A DNA stretch of 64,000 nucleotides from Todiramphus chloris collaris (GCA_025345505.1 JANVCC010000013.1:2216728-2280727); one strand, 5' to 3'; shown: positions 23,506-35,848, counted from the stretch's first letter. Notes: generated by a model not told the origin, from the letters alone. Program-made: numbers and translations.

Positions 23506-24184
23506 TGTCTTTTGTCCTTCGCACTCCACCTTCTCAAAGAACAACTTTGGCTCTTCCCTGCAGAGTCACCTGGGGTACCTTTGAAAGGTTGAGAAGCAGT
23601 GATGCTGTGCCTGCTTTCCAGTGTGCTGCCAGCAGCCTTCTGCCAAACGCAGCATCTAGCAGCTGAACACTGTTGGCCTGTCCCTGCTGTGCAGAAACTC
23701 CCCAGTGTCTGTCTAGCCAGGTGCTGATTTCTGCAGAAATTTTAGGAATTTCATTGTTTTCATGGTGTGGGCCTCTCAGGAGTTAATTCTAGGGAAGCAG
23801 GCAGGCAGAGATTTGTAAGACGGGCTCATATAAGGCTCATTCCTTAAGAAAACAGATAAAAAGAGAATGGATAACATCCCCAGAAGACACAAAGGAAAAA
23901 TAATTGTACGGACACTGAACCTTGATGCTCCTCTTCAGCACGTGTTTGTTATCTTGTGACAAATAGAAAACTAAGAGTGAAAGGTTGAGACTCAATATCT
24001 CTGAATTCCACAGTTGAGTCTGGGTCAGGATTTCTCTCTGGGAGACTGCCAGATACCAGAACCCTATTTCTTGGCCGTAAATTAACCACACCACACCCCC
24101 CCCCCCCCAAAATTAAGAAACCCTACTGCAAATTAATTTATGTTTCTTAGGGGTACCTGCAGAGAAGGGAGCTAAAAAAGCAGA

Positions 24185-24292
24185 CAGCCCAGAGCAGTGG
24201 TGGAGTTCCCATCCCTGGAGGGGTTTCCAAGCCATGGGAATGTAGTGCTGAGGGATGTGGTTTAGCGGTGACCTGGCAGTGCTGGGTTAAGT
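24185..24292 (+). mobile_element. CR1 fragment, family B, lacks 3' end
   Basis: Sense fragment from agagcagtggtggag to cagtgctgggttaa, without the final octamers. Confidence 0.85.
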
Positions 24293-24761
24293 GCTGGGAA
24301 ACAGCTCCAACAGGACCTTTGAGATATGGTGATGGTGGCTAGGGATGCCTGCAGGAGGATGGGAGTGGGCTTCCCCATCCTGACCGGTGAGTTGTGAATG
24401 CACAAACCAGGAAGCGCTTCAGTGGTGAGTGCCACGATCAGGAGAGCCTGCGTGGTGTGAGGGAGAGGGGCTATGTGGTCAAAGTGCTGACACAGAAACA
24501 TCTGCATCACATCAGTGTTGTGAGCAGATCGGAGCGTGGTGAGTCTGTGACTCTTGAGTAAAAAGAAAAACGGTCAGATCCTTTCGATTTTATGAAAAGC
24601 AGGTGTCAAATAGAGAGGGACTTAGAGGCACTTAGAGTTGCACCAGGACCATTTCAGTTGGGTTTGGCTGCACTCTAAAGACAGTGACTCACTGGTCATT
24701 CATGGTTTGGGCCTCTCTTCAATAGTCCCATGCTTTCAAATTTCAAATATCTTGAAATTGC

Positions 24762-24940
24762 AGAATCCCATCATGATTGGGGTTGGGAAGGATTCCTGAG
24801 GATCACCTCATCCAACCCCCCTGCTCCAGCAGGTTCACCCATAACAGACTGCCCAGGATTGCATTCTCCAGGTGGGTTTGGAATCTTTCCAGAGCAGGAG
24901 ACTCCACAGCCTCTCTGGGCAGCATGGGCCAGGGCTACCT
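24762..24940 (-). mobile_element. CR1 LINE, family C, short
   Basis: Reversed terminus gaatcccatcatgattggg followed by a C tail, about 180 bp. Confidence 0.9.
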
Positions 24941-25289
24941 CCAAATATAAGCAGATAAGCAACAGGGCAATGAGAATAGCTGTCTCAGTTGGTTTACTCC
25001 ATATTCTGTTGATCATCAAGCTTAATTGTGTAGTCACACTTCTTATGGAATAGAGATCCTTCCAAACACCTCGAAAACTAAGTAGCTGAGCACACAGGGC
25101 AATGAAAATAACCCCTAGTCCAACTGGGGCTGAGGAGTATTTCGCATGTGGGATGGTGAGAACCTCAACAGCAGCATTTGCACTCTAAAAACACCTCAAA
25201 TACTGATGTAGACCGGGACAGTCCCCTGTGAAGAAGGTGGTACAGAAATACGGTGTCAGCAGTGACAGACACATGTTGTGGTCATGAGA

Positions 25290-25985
25290 GAATCACAGGA
25301 TGGTTTGGATGGGAAGGAACCTTTCAAGCTCACCTCATCCAAACTCCCTGAAAGGAGCGGGGACATCTGCATCTAGAGCAGGTTGCTCAGAGCCCCAGCC
25401 AGCCTGACCTGGAATGTTTCCAGGGATGGGGCATCGACCACCTCTCAGGACAATCTGGGACAGGGTCTCACTGCCCTCAGTGTCAAAAATTTCTCCCATC
25501 TCTCTAGTTTTAGTTTGAAACCATCACCCCTTGTCCTGTCACAACAGGCCCTGATAAAAAAGTCTGTCCCCAGCTTTCTGACAGGCCCCTTTTAGTACTG
25601 AAAGGCCACAAGAAGGTCTCCCCAGAGCCTTCTCTTCTCCAGGCTGAACAACCCCAGCTCTCTCAGCCTGGCCTCCCAGCAGAGGGGTTCCAGCCCTCCC
25701 AGCATTGCTGTGGCCTCCTCTGGCCCCGCTCCAACAGGTCCCTGTCTCTCCTGTGCTGAGGACTCCAGAGCTGGACCCAGCACTGCAGGGGGGTCTCCCC
25801 AGAGCAGAGCAGAGCAGAGGGGCAGAATCCCCTCCCTGACCTGCTGCCCACACTGCTCTGGATGTAGCCCAGGATGCCATTGGCTTCTGGGCTGTGAGCA
25901 CATGTTGTGGGCTTATATCAAGCTTTTTAACCCCCACCACCCTCAAGTCCTTCTCCGCAGGGCTGCTCTCAATTAATAAGTAAGG
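25290..25985 (-). mobile_element. CR1 LINE, family A, long copy
   Basis: About 695 bp, family A. The segment 25598-25860 is nearly identical to the copy at 33063-33750 (three differences in about 270 bp by eye), so this family was active late. Confidence 0.95.
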
Positions 25986-26589
25986 GTGTAAAGAAGTGGA
26001 GTTGGCTGTAAAGAATCTCCCCACACTGTAATAAATAATTGCAAGCAGCAAGTCCAGCTCATTTCTACACCTGGCCCCTGCTTGACTCTGTGAGGACTGT
26101 TCCAATTCAGGCCTCTCTTAATGGAGAGAACTGTGCTTTTTGTTTCAAATCTGTTTCTGTGTTGGTGCTGCAACTGCTGTGTTCTTTGGGAGTGACCACT
26201 TCTGTTGCTCGATGTTCACAGAGGGCTCTTTGTTCATGGCAAAGTGGCTCAGCTCAGAAGAACTCACTTGCATCTCCAAAAGAAAAAAAAAAAAAGAAAA
26301 ACCACATGTAACAATCTGTTTGCTTGAGCACAACTGATGGGATTGTGTCCCACAGACACGGAACATTCTGAATTTAGCCAGACATAGCACTAAAATGTGA
26401 CAGTCCCTTATCAATACAGCCCCATAGAGATCCCTTGGGATTCAAATTCAAGAGAGCCTACACTAAGAAATCATTCCCATGTGAATACCATCATCCTGAA
26501 GAGGTAGAGCGTGTCCTGGTTCTTAGATCCTGTCCACCAGCATGAATCTCTGCTTGGTGTGTGACGTGATGAAAGTCTTTGCATGACTG

Positions 26590-27500
26590 TAGGTGGAGGC
26601 CTTTAACTCATGGTGTTCCCCAGCAGTCAGGAGTGTTTCCTGTCTTGCTCAACATATTCGTCAATGACCTGGATGAAGGCACAGACCCGGACAGGCTGGA
26701 GAACTGGGCAGAGAGGAACATTATGAAGTTCAACCAGTGTCTGGTCCTTCACCTGGGGAAGAATAACCCCCTGTAGCAGTACAGGTGAGGGAGTGACCTG
26801 CTGGGAAGCAGCAACACAGAGAATGACCTGGAAGTCCTGGAGGACAAGTTCACCATGAGCCAGCAATGAGTCCTCATGGCCAAGAAAGCCAATGGTCTCC
26901 TGGGGTGCGTGAAGAAGAGTGTGGCCAGCAGGTCAAGAAAGGTTCTTTTCCCCCTCTACTCTGCCCTAGGGAGGCCACGTCCGGAGTGTATGTCCAATTC
27001 TGGGCTACCGGGTTCGAGACAAGGAGCTACTGGAAAGAGTCCAGTATGGGCTCCGAAGATGCTGAGGGGTCTGGAACATCTCTGTGTTGAGGAAAGGCTG
27101 AGAGCCCTGGAGCTGTTTAGCCTGGAGAAGAGAAGACTGAGAGGGGATCTGATCAATGCTGATCAATAGCTAAAGGGTGGGGGTCAAGAGGATGGAGCCA
27201 GACTCTTGTCAGTGGTGCCCAGTGACCAGACAAGGGGTAACAGGCACAAACTGGAACCCAGGAGGTTCCATCTCAACAGGAAGAACAACTTCTTTGCTGT
27301 GAAGGTGCCAGAGCCTGGCCCAGGCTGCCCAGAGAGGCTGTGGAGTCTCCTTCTCTGGAGAGATTCCAAACCCCCCTGGACAATGCGATCCTGGGCAGCC
27401 TGCTGTGGGTGACCCTGCTGGAGCTGGGAGGTTGGATGAGATGATCTCCAGAGGTCCCTTCCAACCCCCACCATGCTGGGATTCTGGGATTCCGTGATCC
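26590..27500 (+). mobile_element. CR1 LINE, family C, with part of the RT domain
   Basis: About 910 bp. Sense frames read [12 protein letters not shown] (RT) and [14 protein letters not shown], but the catalytic FADD segment between them is deleted. It ends with a C terminus and gggattccgtgatccc. Confidence 0.94.
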
Positions 27501-27519
27501 CAAGGCTGAGTTTGCAACA

Positions 27520-27900
27520 TTCTTCAGATTAATCTGTATTCCTCAGCCCATCCACAATATCCACTTACCCTTTGCAGTCATAGTTACAATGAAAATTTAT
27601 GATGATTTACTTGCTAAATCCGTCTCCCATCTTTGAAAGGTGAATTCACATCTGGTGGTGCTCCAGCCGACCCTTCTCTTTCAGTGAGCTTTGCACACTG
27701 CCGTTCAATCTTATGACTGACGCCTGACACGACAGCATCGACCGGGGCTGTTCCCCTCCTCCTGGTTCCGCATGATAACAAAGCATTGCTCTCCGCGTCC
27801 TTGTTAGTCTAATCCGCGATTGAATACGCAGACGAAGGTCTGAGATCGAACACCTCTCAAAGTTTTCTTGCCCCGGGCCCTTTTGTGAGGATAATTCCCC
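27520..27900. promoter_or_regulatory. CR1-free regulatory-looking island
   Basis: Unique, CpG-bearing (ctccgcgtcc, aatccgcgattgaatacgc) with TAATC-type words, just after a CR1 end. Confidence 0.3.
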
Positions 27901-28379
27901 TGCACGGTGCCATTGAGACCAGCGCATAGGATATCCCCTGGTTGCTGACGTGGAACAGGCTCCCCTTGCTCCCTCCCTTACACGTCCCTACACCTGCCTT
28001 TTTTACCAACTCTCCATTTACTTGCCCCACCACTTCCTTCTCTCGCTGCCCTGCCCTCAGGGCCAAAGCCATTAACCACCCGGGCCCCTCTCTGCTCAAA
28101 CAACCACCCCGTTGTGCGACCACTGTGGAGTTTTTTGAAGGGAAGCCCCCGTGCACTTGCCCCTCACCCCACATCCCTGGCCTTTTGTGGCCCTTTCAGT
28201 GACTCGCTTGACCCCTCCAGGACCTTATCGCCTTGTGGTCAGCGTGTGTGTGCCCAGCAGACCGCAAGACCTGTTGTCCTTGACGGGCAGTTGCTGGTGA
28301 CATTTCACAGTCTCCTGACCTGAGCTGACACCATAAACATCGTTGTTTATAAGAAGGAGTGGGTGGGAGCTCACCAGTT

Positions 28380-28560
28380 GCTACTGGCGGTGCAATCGAT
28401 TTGGAGGCTTTGTGTTTGGCTCGGAGGAAGGAAGGCAGGTCTGCAGCTCATCAACGATGGAAGTCTCTTCAGTTTAGAGGAAGCTTTTATTATGTAATTA
28501 TTTAAATCTCCTACATGAAATAGCCGGTATTAAAAGATTCATCCTTAATAGCCTTTGGCA
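28380..28560. promoter_or_regulatory. Small AT-rich regulatory-looking island
   Basis: Contains gcaatcgattt and ttatgtaattatttaaatc, between low-repeat sequence and CR1. Confidence 0.25.
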
Positions 28561-28629
28561 TAGAGCTTGGACACCTTCTAGCCTGCCACTGAAATGCTAG
28601 TAGCCGGAGAAGCCCGTGCAGGCATCAGT

Positions 28630-28800
28630 CTGTGGGGAATCGGAACTGGTGAAGGGTCTGGAGAACAGGTCGTGTGAGGAGCAGCTGAGGGACCTGGGGT
28701 TGTTGAACCTGGAGAAAAGGAGGCTCAGGGGAGACCTTCTTGCTCTCCACATCTCCCTGCAAGGCAGATGGAGCCAGGTGGGACTCGGTCTCTTCTCCCA
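28630..28800 (+). mobile_element. CR1 family B, 5' part, interrupted by another CR1
   Basis: Sense B sequence (gaggagcagctgagggacc) stops at ctcttctcccaa. It resumes at 29171 after an inserted family A copy. Confidence 0.88.
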
Positions 28801-29170
28801 AGCCTGGAGAAGAGAAGCTCTAGGGACACCTTATTGTGGCCTTCCAATACTTGGAGGGAAAGATGGGAACAGACTTTTTAGCAGGGCCTGTTGCAACAGG
28901 TCAAGGGGCAATGGTTTCAAACTAAATGAGGGAGATTTAGCCTAGAGAAAAGGAAGAAATTGTTGACACTGAAGGTGGTCAGACCCTGGCCCACGTTGTC
29001 CAGAGAGGTGGTCAATGCCCCATCCCTGGAAACGTTCCAGGTGAGGTTGATCCAGGGCTCTGAGCAACCTACTCTAGTTGCAGATGCCCCTGCTCCCTGC
29101 AGGGGGGCTGGACTAGATGACCTTGAAATGCCCTTTTCAATTCAAAACACTCTGTAAATTCTATTCTATG
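28801..29170 (+). mobile_element. CR1 family A inserted into CR1 family B
   Basis: A sense A element from gcctggagaagagaagc to octamers ending ttctattctatga. Family B sequence flanks both ends. Confidence 0.88.
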
Positions 29171-29425
29171 ACAGGAGGAAGCAGACTCCAGTTGTGTCAG
29201 GGGAGGTTTAGGTTGGACATGAGGAACAATTTCTTCCCCTGGAAGGCTGTCAAGGCCTGTCCCAGGCTGCCCAGGGTGGCGGTGGAGTCCCCATCCCTGG
29301 AGGGGTTTCAAAGCCATGGAGCTGTGGTGCTGAGGGGCATGATTTAGTGGTGCTCAGTGCTCAGTTAGTGGTTGGACTCGATTATCTTAAAGGTCTCGTC
29401 CAACCAAAATGATTCCGTGCTTCTA
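29171..29425 (+). mobile_element. CR1 family B, 3' part of interrupted copy
   Basis: Continues the copy from 28630-28800 (aggaggaagcagactcc onward) to its octamer end. Confidence 0.88.
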
Positions 29426-29616
29426 TGGTCAACAATTAGGAGAATTCTGGGGAGAATGAGATGAGTAACAAAGCTGTTTAGGTTTGTCAGGAGGAGGGAT
29501 AGAGGGGCAAGGTCCCAGCAGCAGGCGAGAAATCAGTCTCTGATGGAAGAAACTGGTCAGGTTTTAAGCAAAGCTATTAGATCTAAGACACCGTTTTCCT
29601 ACCTGCATCAGCAAAG

Positions 29617-29885
29617 CAGTGCAACAGGACAAGGGGCAGTGGGCACAAACTGGAACCCAGGAAGTTCCATCTGAACATGAGGAGGAACTCCTTTGCTGTG
29701 AGGGTGCCAGAGCCTGGCCCAGGCTGCCCAGAGAGGCTGTGGAGTCTCCTTCTCTGGAGAGATTCCAAACCCCCCTGGACAATGCGATCCTGGGCAGCCT
29801 GCTGTGGGTGACCCTGCTGGAGCAGGGGGGTTGGATGAGATGATCTCCAGAGGTCCCTTCCAACCCCTACCATGCCGTTACTCCG
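29617..29885 (+). mobile_element. CR1 LINE, family C, 5'-truncated
   Basis: Sense, with a C tail gcagcctgctgtgggtgac and a final ccatgccgttactccgtg. Confidence 0.93.
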
Positions 29886-30630
29886 TGAAACCTGAGCAGT
29901 CGAGTCAGCTCCACGCACACATGTCTAATTAGAGGGGGGAGAGAGAGAGAGAGGAAGGAAGGATCATACATTTATGAAAGCATTTTAGCTGATTCTGCAA
30001 TAACCCGGAGTCCTGAACTCAGTTTGCCAGTAAATTTAGCACAGGACATTTGTTGGTGATGCTCCACACTTACCTATTTGGTACAGCATAATTGCAGATA
30101 TTCTGAGTAGAATGAATGATGGGTAAATAAATTACAGAGCCAGCATTGCACGGGATGATGTCTTCTGACATCAGAACATCAAAGTGTTTGTGGTATTCTC
30201 AGAGAAAATCAGGATGGAATTAGAGCTGCTTCTCAAGTCAGCATAGTAAGTTTGGAGCATTTTCAGTGTCATCCTAGATGGAAAGAACTTTGTTCTTATA
30301 GAGAGACGATGAAGGAGGTCACTAGACAACAGTGGCCTCCCAAGTCCCCAGCATGTGGTGACCAATAGGAGACACCTTGGGGCTGATCACATCCTAAAAA
30401 GGTGACATTGTTTCACTGCATTCAGTTGATTCACCAGTATAAGCAAGAGAAAAATGGGAGAAACTGCATGAGATGCCAAGGGCATCAAGCTGCTTGTAGG
30501 TCTGCTGATGGTCTGTGAACAGGAGATCTTTTCTAACGGATGGATCCCCGGAACTTTCCAGTCAAGTTTCACATGCAACTGTACAGTGAGTTTAAACTGA
30601 CTGTATGTTTTTTGCTTTTCTTGGTTCTCC

Positions 30631-30750
30631 ACTGAGCCCTGGACATTGATTGTGTTCCCTATTGAATCCTGGTGATAGATCAGATTCCCCATTGAGACCT
30701 GGAGATTAGTCAAGTTCTCTATTCAGCCCTGGAGATTGGTCAGGTTGAAA
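30631..30750. repeat. 30-bp minisatellite, four copies
   Basis: Units start at 30631, 30661, 30691 and 30721 with no length change. They share a (c/t)tgag/att...cctgg...gat...gtt pattern. On the minus strand the units lie in an open frame as an imperfect 10-residue repeat. Confidence 0.9.
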
Positions 30751-31015
30751 ATAATGGATCAGGTGCTCAAGACAGTAGGCAATATACTTGAAAAGTTCCC
30801 ATATGAGCTGGTTCCCTTCAAAAATAAATTGATTTATTCTAAAGCTACCTTGGCAGCTTTTACTGATCTCTGCTGGCTCTGCCTCCATGCCTTGACATCA
30901 TCTGGGGCTTTGGGAGGTCCACTGATGCAGGTATGGAAGTGCCAACAGGATGGAGCGGCAGAGGAAGCAGGAGTCCCTTTGGTCTGTGACACCCATTAAA
31001 ATGTGTCTGCATGGT

Positions 31016-31155
31016 GCTGGTTCTCTTCTCCCAAGGAACAAGCAACAGGATAAGAGAAAAAGGCCCCAAGTTGCACCAGGGGAGGTTTAGGTTGGACATG
31101 AGGAACAATTTCTTCCCTGCAGGTGTTGTCAAGTCCTGTCCCAGGCTGCCCAGGG
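31016..31155 (+). mobile_element. CR1 fragment, family B, lacks 3' end
   Basis: Sense from ggttctcttctcccaagg to caggctgcccaggg. It is cut exactly where the segment duplicated at 46316 begins. Confidence 0.88.
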
Positions 31156-31400
31156 ACATCCTGTGACATTCCCTGCTGCATCCATGAGCCCTTACAGATA
31201 GAAGTGGACGCCATTTCCTCTCATGGTATTCTCTGATGAAAGAGGAATGTTGCACGAGGCACCTCCTTTGACAGGACAAGAGGAAATGCCCCAGGTTGTG
31301 CCAGGGGAGGTTTAGGTTGGACATGAGGAACAATTTCTTCCCCACAAGGGTTATCAAGGCCTGTCCCAAGCTGCCCAGGGCAGTGGTGGAGTCCCCATCC
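31156..31400 (+). repeat. Duplicated segment, copy 1 (with 46316-46560)
   Basis: About 245 bp matched at a constant offset of 15160 bp to 46316-46560 with about six or seven mismatches. The first 115 bp or so are not recognisable as CR1; the rest is family B CR1. Confidence 0.85.
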
Positions 31401-31540
31401 CTGGAGGGGTTTCAAAGCCATGGAGCTGTGGTGCTGAGGGACATGGTTTAGTGGTGACCTGGCAGTGCTGGATTAATGGCTGGAATTTATCTTAAACTAT
31501 TTTTCCAACCAAAATGGTTCTGTGATTCTCTGATTCTATG
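31270..31540 (+). mobile_element. CR1 LINE, family B, 5'-truncated
   Basis: Sense B element ending ctgtgattctctgattct. It is the CR1 part of the duplicated segment. Confidence 0.93.
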
Positions 31541-31772
31541 GAATTATACCTGTGTTTGTCTTGGCATTGCAGCTTGGTGTGGGGAGATGGAAACCCCAGG
31601 CTGCTCTGTCTTCACCGGGGTATTTCTCCTCACATGAACTAGATTTAGGAACTGTTTTTCTTGTGAAGAACAAGGCTGTAACTCAGTTCTCATGAGCCAA
31701 ACCAGGCCACCGTAAGATAATAACCCTGCATTTACTGTCCAGGAACGCATGTAAGTGGTAAGAGCTTGCAGA

Positions 31773-32170
31773 TCATAGAATCATAGAATTATTTAAGTTG
31801 GAAAAGACCTTTAAGGTCATTGAGTCCAACCATTAACCCAGCACTGCCAGGTCACCACTAAACAATGTCCCTCAGCACCACAGCTCCATGGCTTTGAAAC
31901 CCCTCCAGGGATGGGGACTCCACCACTGCACTGGGCATCCTGGGACAAACCTTGAGAGCCAGAAATTGTTCCTCATGTCCAACCTAAACCTCCTCTGGTG
32001 CAATATGAGGCCATTTCCTCTTGTCCTGTCATTTGTTCTTTGGGAGAAGAGAACAACCCCCACCTGGCTCCAGCCTCCTTTCAGGGAGTTGTAGAGAGGT
32101 AGAAGGTCTCCCCTTGAGCCTCCTTTGCTCCAGGATCAACAACCCCAGGTCCCTCAGCTGCTTCTTGAGG
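31773..32170 (-). mobile_element. CR1 LINE, family B, 5'-truncated
   Basis: Reversed octamers at 31773, a B tail and the RT C-terminal region. Confidence 0.94.
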
Positions 32171-32379
32171 ACCCTTATGGCCCAGGCCCTGGTGTTGGAA
32201 GGTGAATGACCAAGTCCTCCTGTGAGCTCTTGCCAGTACCACAGAGAACACCGAGCCCTTCCTCAGCCAGGGTCAGGGTGAGTGGTTTTGGGGAGCTACA
32301 CACAGAGTAGCTCCCGCCAGGTGCTCTGCCCTTTGCTCCAACCCGGTGCCTGCTCTAACCATCCCTCCCAGGCCAACCG

Positions 32380-32900
32380 CAGCACAAGATTTCCCGAAAT
32401 CCTCTCCACGCTCCTATTTACAAGGGAATGTGATAAATTCCGTATTGATTCCTTCTGTTGCACTGTAAATTTTGCAAAAGATGATTAAATAGCGCAATAG
32501 AGCCTGCGAGCGCCGGGACTCAATATGTTCTAGGCCAGCGTATCGACCTCCCTCCATCCGATGGCAGCAAGTTCCACTCCCAGCCGCGCCAGACCAGTAA
32601 TTAAAATCCTGGGAGACTGGGATTTAGAAAACCAATCACACCGTAGCGTCGAACCGTCCGCCATCCCGCCGTGGCGGGAGCAATAAGCGTAGAAGTGCAA
32701 GCGTGTTTATGTCTGCGTCGGAGCGCTTAAGAATAGCTTCCCTCCGGGGCAGGGGAGCAAACAGACCCCTCTCTGAGGTGTTTCTGGGGAGAGGACTCTG
32801 CCGCGACGTGACGTCTGTCGTGAATTTAATAGCTCTGCGCACGTGTAGGTGTTGAGAGAGGTGATGATTCTGTAGATTCCCGTCTCATCCTCTTACCTTG
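32380..32900. promoter_or_regulatory. Candidate intronic enhancer island
   Basis: Repeat-free, CpG-bearing. TAATTA at 32598-32603 and a CCCGCC-GT-GGCGGG inverted repeat at 32665-32678. Confidence 0.35.
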
Positions 32901-33062
32901 CAAGCAAGCGTCAGGGGGGCTGGTTGTGCACCCAGCCAGCAAGGACAAATGAAACAAATTACAATAAAGCAAGACTGACAGCAGCAGGTGTCTCAGCGTG
33001 TTCTAAATGGCGTCACAAAGACTAAAGCTTTCTCGTGAGCACAAAGTAGAGTGAAAATTCAA

Positions 33063-33750
33063 GAATCATAGACTCATGAAATGGTTTGGGTTGGAAGGGA
33101 AATTTCAAGCTCATCTAGTCCAACCTCCTTGTAGGGATCAAGGGCATCTGCAACTAGAGCAGGGTGCTCAGAGCCCCAGACAACCTCACCTGGAATGGTT
33201 CAGGTATGGAGCAACCTGGGACAGGATCTCATCACCCTCATCATAAAATATGTCTTCCTTTTCTCTAGTCTGAATCTCCCTTTTTTAATTTAAAACCATC
33301 ACCCCTTGTCCTGTCACAACAGGCCCTGATAAAAATTCTGTCCCCATCTCTGTGAGAGGCCCCTTTCAGTACTGAAAGGCCACAAGAAGGTCTCCGCAGA
33401 GCCTTCTCTTCTCCAGGCTGAACAGCCCCAGCTCTCTCAGCCTGGCCTCCCAGCAGAGGGGTTCCAGCCCTCCCAGCATTGCTGTGGCCTCCTCTGGCCC
33501 CGCTCCAACAGGTCCCTGTCTCTCCTGTGCTGAGGACTCCAGAGCTGGACCCAGCACTGCAGGGGGGTCTCCCCAGAGCAGAGCAGAGCAGAGGGGCAGA
33601 ATCCCCTCCCTGACCTGCTGCCCACGCTGCTCTGGATGCAGCTCAAGGAGCAATACACTTCTGGGCTGTGAGCGCATGCTGCCGGCTCATGTCCAGAGTT
33701 TCAATCCAAGCACTCCTAAATCACTCAACTCTTTCCCTGTTCCTGGAGAA
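33063..33750 (-). mobile_element. CR1 LINE, family A, long copy
   Basis: About 690 bp. The inner part 33373-33640 is nearly identical to the copy at 25290-25985. Confidence 0.95.
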
Positions 33751-34065
33751 GATTGTGTTGAATGCAGTTTGAATTTACCTCTGAAACTTTGACAGAAGAC
33801 TGAGCTAAGGCCTTGAGAGAAGCCTTTTTTCCCTCAGATACAACAGATCTTACGTACAGAGTGCAAGAACTTACCAACCTGTCTCCCCTCCTCACTTCTG
33901 CAGACCTCTTTACTTTCCAAAGTTCCACTGAAAGCAAGCTGGGTCATTTTGTTGTATTTTATAATTTTACACCGGTGTGAAAAATGTATGGGCAAGAGTC
34001 TGCCCGTAAAGAAGGGCAACAGCCCTTGTCCCCGTGCTGGGCATCATGAAAGACATCAAGTTGTA

Positions 34066-34287
34066 GAATGTTTCACAAAATGTTTTATTTTGGAAGTGAC
34101 CTCTAAGATCTTCAAATCTGACCATTAACCCAGCACTGCCAGGTCACCACTAAACCGTGTCCCTCAGGACCACATGTCCGTGACTTCCAAATCCCTCCAG
34201 GGATGGGGACTCCACCACTACCCTGGGCAGACTGGGACTTGACAACCCTTGCAGGGAAGAAATTTTTCCTCATGTTCAACTGAAACC
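34066..34287 (-). mobile_element. CR1 LINE, family B, left arm of an inverted pair
   Basis: Reversed tail at 34066 through the B tail. Its 5' end abuts the + strand copy at 34288. Confidence 0.9.
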
Positions 34288-34850
34288 CCCCTGGACTGGG
34301 CACTGGGGAGGCCACCCCTCAAATCCTGGGTTCAGTTTTGAGCCCTTCACTCCAAGAAGGACACTGAGGGGATGAAGCATGTCCAGAGAAGGGCAACAAA
34401 ACTGGGGAAGGGTCTAGAGCACAAGTCTTGTGAGGAGAGGCTGAGGGACCTGGGGTTGTTGAGCCTGGGGAAAAGGAGGCTCAGGGGAGACCTTCTTGCT
34501 CTCAACAACTCCCTGAAAGGAGGTTGGAGCCAGGTGGGCATAGCTCTCTTCTCCCAAGGAACAAGAGGTAGGACAAGAGGCAATGGCCTCAAGTTGCCCC
34601 AGGGGAGGTTTAGGTTGGACCTGAGGAAAAATTTCTTCTGCAAAAGGGTTGTCAAGGCCTGTCCTCGACAGGCTCAGGGCAGTGTTGGAGTCCCCATGCG
34701 TGGAGGGGTTTCAAAGCCATGGAGGTGCAGCGGTGAGGTTTATGCCATGTTTTTGTATGACATGGTTTAGTGGTGACTTGGCAGTGCTGGGTTAACGGTT
34801 GGACTTGATCATCTTAGAGGTCTTTTTCAACTGAAACACTTCCATGATAT
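34288..34850 (+). mobile_element. CR1 LINE, family B, right arm of an inverted pair
   Basis: Sense copy from actgggcactggggaggcc to a degraded octamer end. Its last 220 bp are the inverse of 34066-34287. Confidence 0.92.
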
Positions 34851-35099
34851 TTGAGAATATTCCCAGGGGAGTCTGTGTTAAACAGTGGAATTCAAGCGCT
34901 TGTCAAGAATCATCTGCTGTAGTTGCAGGGGCAGGTCCTCACCAAGAGCTAAAGCCGTTGCCCAGTGCATGGAGCCGCACCTTTGGATATGTCTCTTGTA
35001 TTTAATGAAATATTGAGGAAATATTGAAATATTCCTGCCTGAAAATAGGGCAGGAAAAGGGTGGTGGGATCCTGGGCTGGGCTGGCTACTTTTAAATGT

Positions 35100-35320
35100 T
35101 GTATGTTAAAAACTGATTCTGAAATATGTGTCATATTGATTTAAAACCAGGTTTACGTTCCTGGAAAAAGAGGGGTGATCATGCGAATTCAATCAGCAAA
35201 GACTCAAGAGGACCAAAGTCTTTTTATATTACTTTAACAAGCCGTCACAGCGATAATAATGTCACTCCTCATCAAAGCTGACGGCTGATGACATTGCGTA
35301 AGCCAAAGCAGGTAGCGTGG
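35100..35320. promoter_or_regulatory. CR1-free regulatory-looking island
   Basis: AT-rich, with ATTGCGTAA (35293-35301; C/EBP or PAR-bZIP-like) beside tgatgac, and dispersed CpGs. Confidence 0.3.
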
Positions 35321-35801
35321 GCTGCTTCCTCCTGGTGAATGCCAGACTTTTGGGGGTTGGACGGGGACACTGAGAGGTGTAACCACAGCAGCAAATCACA
35401 TTTGCTACACTGGGCTTGTGCCGTTTGTCACAATGCTCATCTTCCACTCTCTACACCTGTCTCCAGCATCCTCAGCAGCACACCCACTGGGGGCTTGGGG
35501 GTTTCCAGGCTCTTCTCTCCGGTATTTACCCTCTTACACCATAAAAAATACTTTATTTTTTTCTTTTTTAGTGGATTGGGTCCTGCAGTGTCTGCTACAG
35601 GGAGAAACACGCTCCCCAAATCACCTCCAGTGTGCACAGGATGGGCAAGTGGGGCTATGAGGGTTCCAAAGCAGTGGCTTTGCAGAAGGGGTGCTCATTG
35701 AGCCCACTGCAAGAGGTTGGGGTGCTCCTTAGTTCAGGGAGCCTGCACAGTGCCATGAAGAACAGGGACGAGTGCCCTGGAAGTCCATAATCTGCATAAG
35801 G

Positions 35802-35848
35802 TTGGACCAGATGATCCTTGAGGTCCCTTCCAGCCTGGTGTTCTATGA
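35802..35848 (+). mobile_element. CR1 3' tail remnant
   Basis: ggttggaccagatgatcc to ttctatgact, about 47 bp, directly followed by another CR1. Confidence 0.7.

Noticed and set aside
35339..35701. Open frame of 120 codons
   Set aside because: No recognisable domain and no repeated or conserved motif; within an intron.
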